Assembly (NCBI GenBank): GCA_017860615.1
Contig: JAGDMU010000001.1
Location: 186,001-250,000, forward strand
Direction: 5' to 3'
DNA: 64,000 bases
Source of the DNA: Pseudomonadota bacterium
GTDB taxonomy: Bacteria > Campylobacterota > Campylobacteria > Campylobacterales > Sulfurospirillaceae
In this document: piece after piece, positions 61,873 through 64,000 of the stretch
Position numbering within the stretch: the first letter of the stretch is position 1
Layout of the letters: each line of letters opens with the position of its first letter
Position numbers and translations under genes: made by a program
Notes under the pieces: model-generated
Databases searched by the model: none
What the model was told of the DNA's origin: nothing
The model's input: the letters and a program-made list of their open reading frames with translations, nothing else

Positions 61873-63166
61873 CTTTTTTCCCGAAGAATTTGTAAAAGAA
61901 ACCCTCAATGATTTTAAGGGGTTCTCTATTGATAGCAAGTGCACCTTTTGGGATATCTTTCGTGACCGTTGTTCCTGAGGCGATAATGACATCATCCGCA
62001 ATGGTAACAGGGGCAACAAGCTGTGTATCGCTTCCGACAAAGACATTTTTACCGATGATGGTTTTGTATTTGCCTTTGCCATCGTAGTTACATGTAATGG
62101 TTCCGCACCCGATGTTTGTTCCTTCATCAATGGTTGCATCACCTAAGTAACTTAGGTGTCCTGCTTTAACGCCTTTAAGTGTTGATTTTTTAATTTCAAC
62201 AAAGTTCCCGATATGGGTATCGTCGATATGTGAATCTGGGCGAACACGCGCCATAGGACCAATATCAGAGTTTTTGATGATACTCTTTTCAATAACTGAA
62301 TGAGCCTTAATATGGGCATTCTCTAACACAGTACCTTTGAGCAGTGTCACACCATTTTCAAGTTTTGACTCACCCTTAATCTCGACATCTGCTTCGATGT
62401 AAATGGTGTGTGGTAAACGCATACTCACACCTTGTTCCATAAAACGGCGTTTAATGCGATCTTGCATCAGTTCTTCCGCTTGCGAGAGATGGTATTTGGA
62501 ATTAACGCCCATAAACGTTGCTTCATCAACAAAAAGCGCTTTGACCGTTTTATCTTTAGCATTCGCTAAAGCAATGAGGTCAGTAATGTAGTACTCTTTT
62601 TGACTGTTATTATTAGAGAGTTTAGGAAGATTCTCTTTTAAAAAGTCGGTTTTGAAAAGGTAAACACCTGCATTTACCGCAGTTACCTTTTTTTCTTCAA
62701 CGCTGGCATCTTTCTCTTCGACGATTTTTTCAACGTTATAGTGAGTATCCATAATGACACGACCATAACCAAAGGGTTCTTTGCAGGTAAAGGCGCTCAT
62801 GACAACATCGGCATCTATTTGTGTAAAATTTTGCATATTTTCGGCTTCAAGAAGTGGCATATCGCCATTAAGCACTAATAATCGATCGTATTTAGGATTC
62901 ACACCACGGATGGCTCCGCCCGTACCTGGGAAGTTTTGATGGTCTTGAATAATGTAGTGGATATTTGAAAAATAACGGTTCATTCTCTCTTGAACGAGGT
63001 CTGCTTGATGGTATAAAATGACATGGATGTCATCGCTTATTTTTTGCGCTTCTTTGATGATGTGGTATAACATTTCAAAGCCACTGATTTCGTGAAGGAC
63101 CTTGGGGAAAGTCGATTTCATACGAGTACCAAGTCCCGCAGCCATAATCGCAATAGAAGTATTCAT
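61862..63166 (-). CDS. glmU: bifunctional GlmU: N-acetylglucosamine-1-phosphate uridyltransferase / glucosamine-1-phosphate acetyltransferase
   Basis: 434 residues from ATG 63166, where SIAIMAAGLGTRMKS is the uridyltransferase loop; AGGAA is upstream. The frame is open to 63355, but those codons lie beyond the ATG with no starter. Left-handed helix hexapeptides fill the C-terminal 200 residues, ending GCGTITCNYDGKGKYKTIIG. It forms UDP-GlcNAc for peptidoglycan and LPS. First gene of the minus-strand run, divergent from fliP. Confidence 0.95.
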   Translation of the reverse strand: MNTSIAIMAAGLGTRMKSTFPKVLHEISGFEMLYHIIKEAQKISDDIHVILYHQADLVQERMNRYFSNIHYIIQDHQNFPGTGGAIRGVNPKYDRLLVLNGDMPLLEAENMQNFTQIDADVVMSAFTCKEPFGYGRVIMDTHYNVEKIVEEKDASVEEKKVTAVNAGVYLFKTDFLKENLPKLSNNNSQKEYYITDLIALANAKDKTVKALFVDEATFMGVNSKYHLSQAEELMQDRIKRRFMEQGVSMRLPHTIYIEADVEIKGESKLENGVTLLKGTVLENAHIKAHSVIEKSIIKNSDIGPMARVRPDSHIDDTHIGNFVEIKKSTLKGVKAGHLSYLGDATIDEGTNIGCGTITCNYDGKGKYKTIIGKNVFVGSDTQLVAPVTIADDVIIASGTTVTKDIPKGALAINREPLKIIEGFFYKFFGKKDAK

Positions 63167-63282
63167 GAATTGTGTTCCTAACAGTCTGATAAAGTCTATT
63201 TTAACGAAAAGTTGTTTAAAGATTAAAATGCTTTTAACGTAAAACCAACTAAAATCATGCAATCTATTATTGAGGATAGCAT

Positions 63283-64000
63283 TTGAAAAACCTAAAGAGA
63301 ATTTTACTGTTACTATTGATTTGTATGACACCGATGGCTTTTGGTGCCGATACAATTCCTACCGTTAATCTCTCTTTAAGCGCACCAAACTCACCTCAGC
63401 AACTTGTCACCAGCATGAACTTAGTGTTGGTTTTAACCATTCTTGTTTTAGCGCCTTCGCTTATTTTTATGATGACCAGTTTTTTACGCCTTTTGATTGT
63501 CTTCTCTTTCCTTCGTCAAGCTTTGGGTACACAGCAAATGCCTCCATCTCAGGTGATGGTCTCTTTGGCAATGATTTTGACGTTTTTCATTATGGAACCT
63601 GTGATGAAAGAGTCGTATGAAGTCGCTATAAAACCTTATTTAGCAGAAAAAATGAGTTACCAAGAAGCCTTTGACAAAGGCGCAGCCCCTTTTAAAGCCT
63701 TTATGATTCGCAATACCCGAGAGAAAGACTTAGCCCTTTTCTTTCGTATTCGCAACCTTGAAAACCCTAAAAACATTGAAGATGTGCCCTTAACTGTTGC
63801 GATGCCTGCTTTTATGATCAGTGAGTTAAAGACGGCTTTTGAGATAGGCTTTTTACTCTACTTGCCGTTTTTGGTTATTGACATGGTGGTGAGCTCCGTT
63901 TTGATGGCTATGGGTATGATGATGCTCCCTCCCGTTATGATCTCTTTACCGTTTAAACTGTTGATCTTCGTATTGGTCGATGGTTGGAATTTGCTGGTAC
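63283..64000 (+). CDS. fliP: flagellar biosynthesis protein FliP, 3' end beyond the window
   Basis: The frame from TTG 63283 (GAGGAT upstream) is open to the last base, 239 codons; FliP is about 245, so only the tail is missing. After a signal peptide (PMAFGA, near residue 22) come LVLAPSLIFMMTSFLRLLIVFSFLRQALGTQQ, PPSQVMVSLAMILTFFIM, FMIRNTREKDLALF, and MPAFMISELKTAFEIGF, standard for the type III export gate. The start is a TTG rather than ATG. Confidence 0.93.
   Translation, partial: MKNLKRILLLLLICMTPMAFGADTIPTVNLSLSAPNSPQQLVTSMNLVLVLTILVLAPSLIFMMTSFLRLLIVFSFLRQALGTQQMPPSQVMVSLAMILTFFIMEPVMKESYEVAIKPYLAEKMSYQEAFDKGAAPFKAFMIRNTREKDLALFFRIRNLENPKNIEDVPLTVAMPAFMISELKTAFEIGFLLYLPFLVIDMVVSSVLMAMGMMMLPPVMISLPFKLLIFVLVDGWNLLV

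Noticed and set aside
61873-62142. 90-residue N-terminal extension of CoaBC
   Set aside because: The codons are the out-of-frame reading of glmU; the conserved CoaC start lies at 61872.
63167-63355. 63-residue N-terminal extension of GlmU
   Set aside because: GlmU begins with the uridyltransferase loop; the upstream frame covers the intergenic region and the start of fliP on the other strand.
1-64000. tRNA, rRNA, CRISPR array, insertion sequence or prophage
   Set aside because: None recognised on reading both strands: no transposase, no array of spaced repeats, no RNA gene hallmarks in the gaps. Short tRNAs were not searched by computation.

Overview
The window looks like a chromosome segment of a Campylobacterota (Epsilonproteobacteria) species, most likely Sulfurospirillum or a close relative. 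The evidence is the rsmD-flgI-flgJ-flgM-flgN-flgK gene order (as in Campylobacter), a sigma54 promoter of the form TTGGAAC-N5-TTGCTTT before flgI, the AtpB and GatB sequences, and low-GC codon use. No database search was possible; assignments rest on motifs and recalled family features.

Layout. 1-13.1 kb: two complete tripartite RND efflux operons. The first (adaptor, pump, outer-membrane factor) follows the tail of a TetR gene and has a sigma70 promoter with a 21-bp palindromic operator. The second (SDR, outer-membrane factor, adaptor, pump) is divergent from an HxlR regulator, with two direct-repeat operator copies between them. 13.2-26.6 kb: an accessory metabolic island with two paralogous AraC/YqhC-like regulators, a Tat-exported Cys-nucleophile hydrolase, a cupin, an MFS exporter, a cysteine-cluster protein, a cyclophilin-like protein, a Tat-exported molybdenum hydroxylase with XdhC and MocA-like maturation factors, a flavodoxin-fold oxidoreductase, Dabb and DUF2798 proteins, and a YqhD-like alcohol dehydrogenase. 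Six promoters here share one architecture: GTAGAAwTAGGCA starting about 60 bp upstream of a TATAAT, at constant spacing on both strands. I read this as one AraC-controlled stimulon for reactive aldehydes or similar electrophiles; it is the most interesting finding.

26.6-31.7 kb: a radical-SAM/DUF4130 DNA-repair-like pair, a nitroreductase, photolyase and a DUF523/DUF1722 protein. 31.8-32.6 kb: one very AT-rich orphan gene. 32.6-40 kb: indolepyruvate:ferredoxin oxidoreductase with two phenylacetate-CoA-ligase paralogues around an ACT protein (arylacetate/aromatic amino acid metabolism), divergent from a sodium:solute symporter and its 55-residue accessory protein. 40-47.8 kb: flagellar filament cap, chaperones, P-ring, anti-sigma factor and hook-associated protein. 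47.8-57.4 kb: a mixed co-directional block (ABC permease, TIGR02757, SulP, tautomerase, atpB, thiE, gatB, gpsA, a GH3-like protein, a dihydroorotase-like protein). 57.4-63.2 kb: a minus-strand housekeeping run glmU-coaBC-unknown-prepilin peptidase-lptF/G-truA. The window ends inside fliP.

Two essential genes, atpB and gatB, each lack about 50-65 bp near the 5' end and are out of frame as given. Both junctions look like collapses between short direct repeats, so an assembly error or slippage deletion should be considered. I saw no rRNA, tRNA, CRISPR array or insertion sequence.
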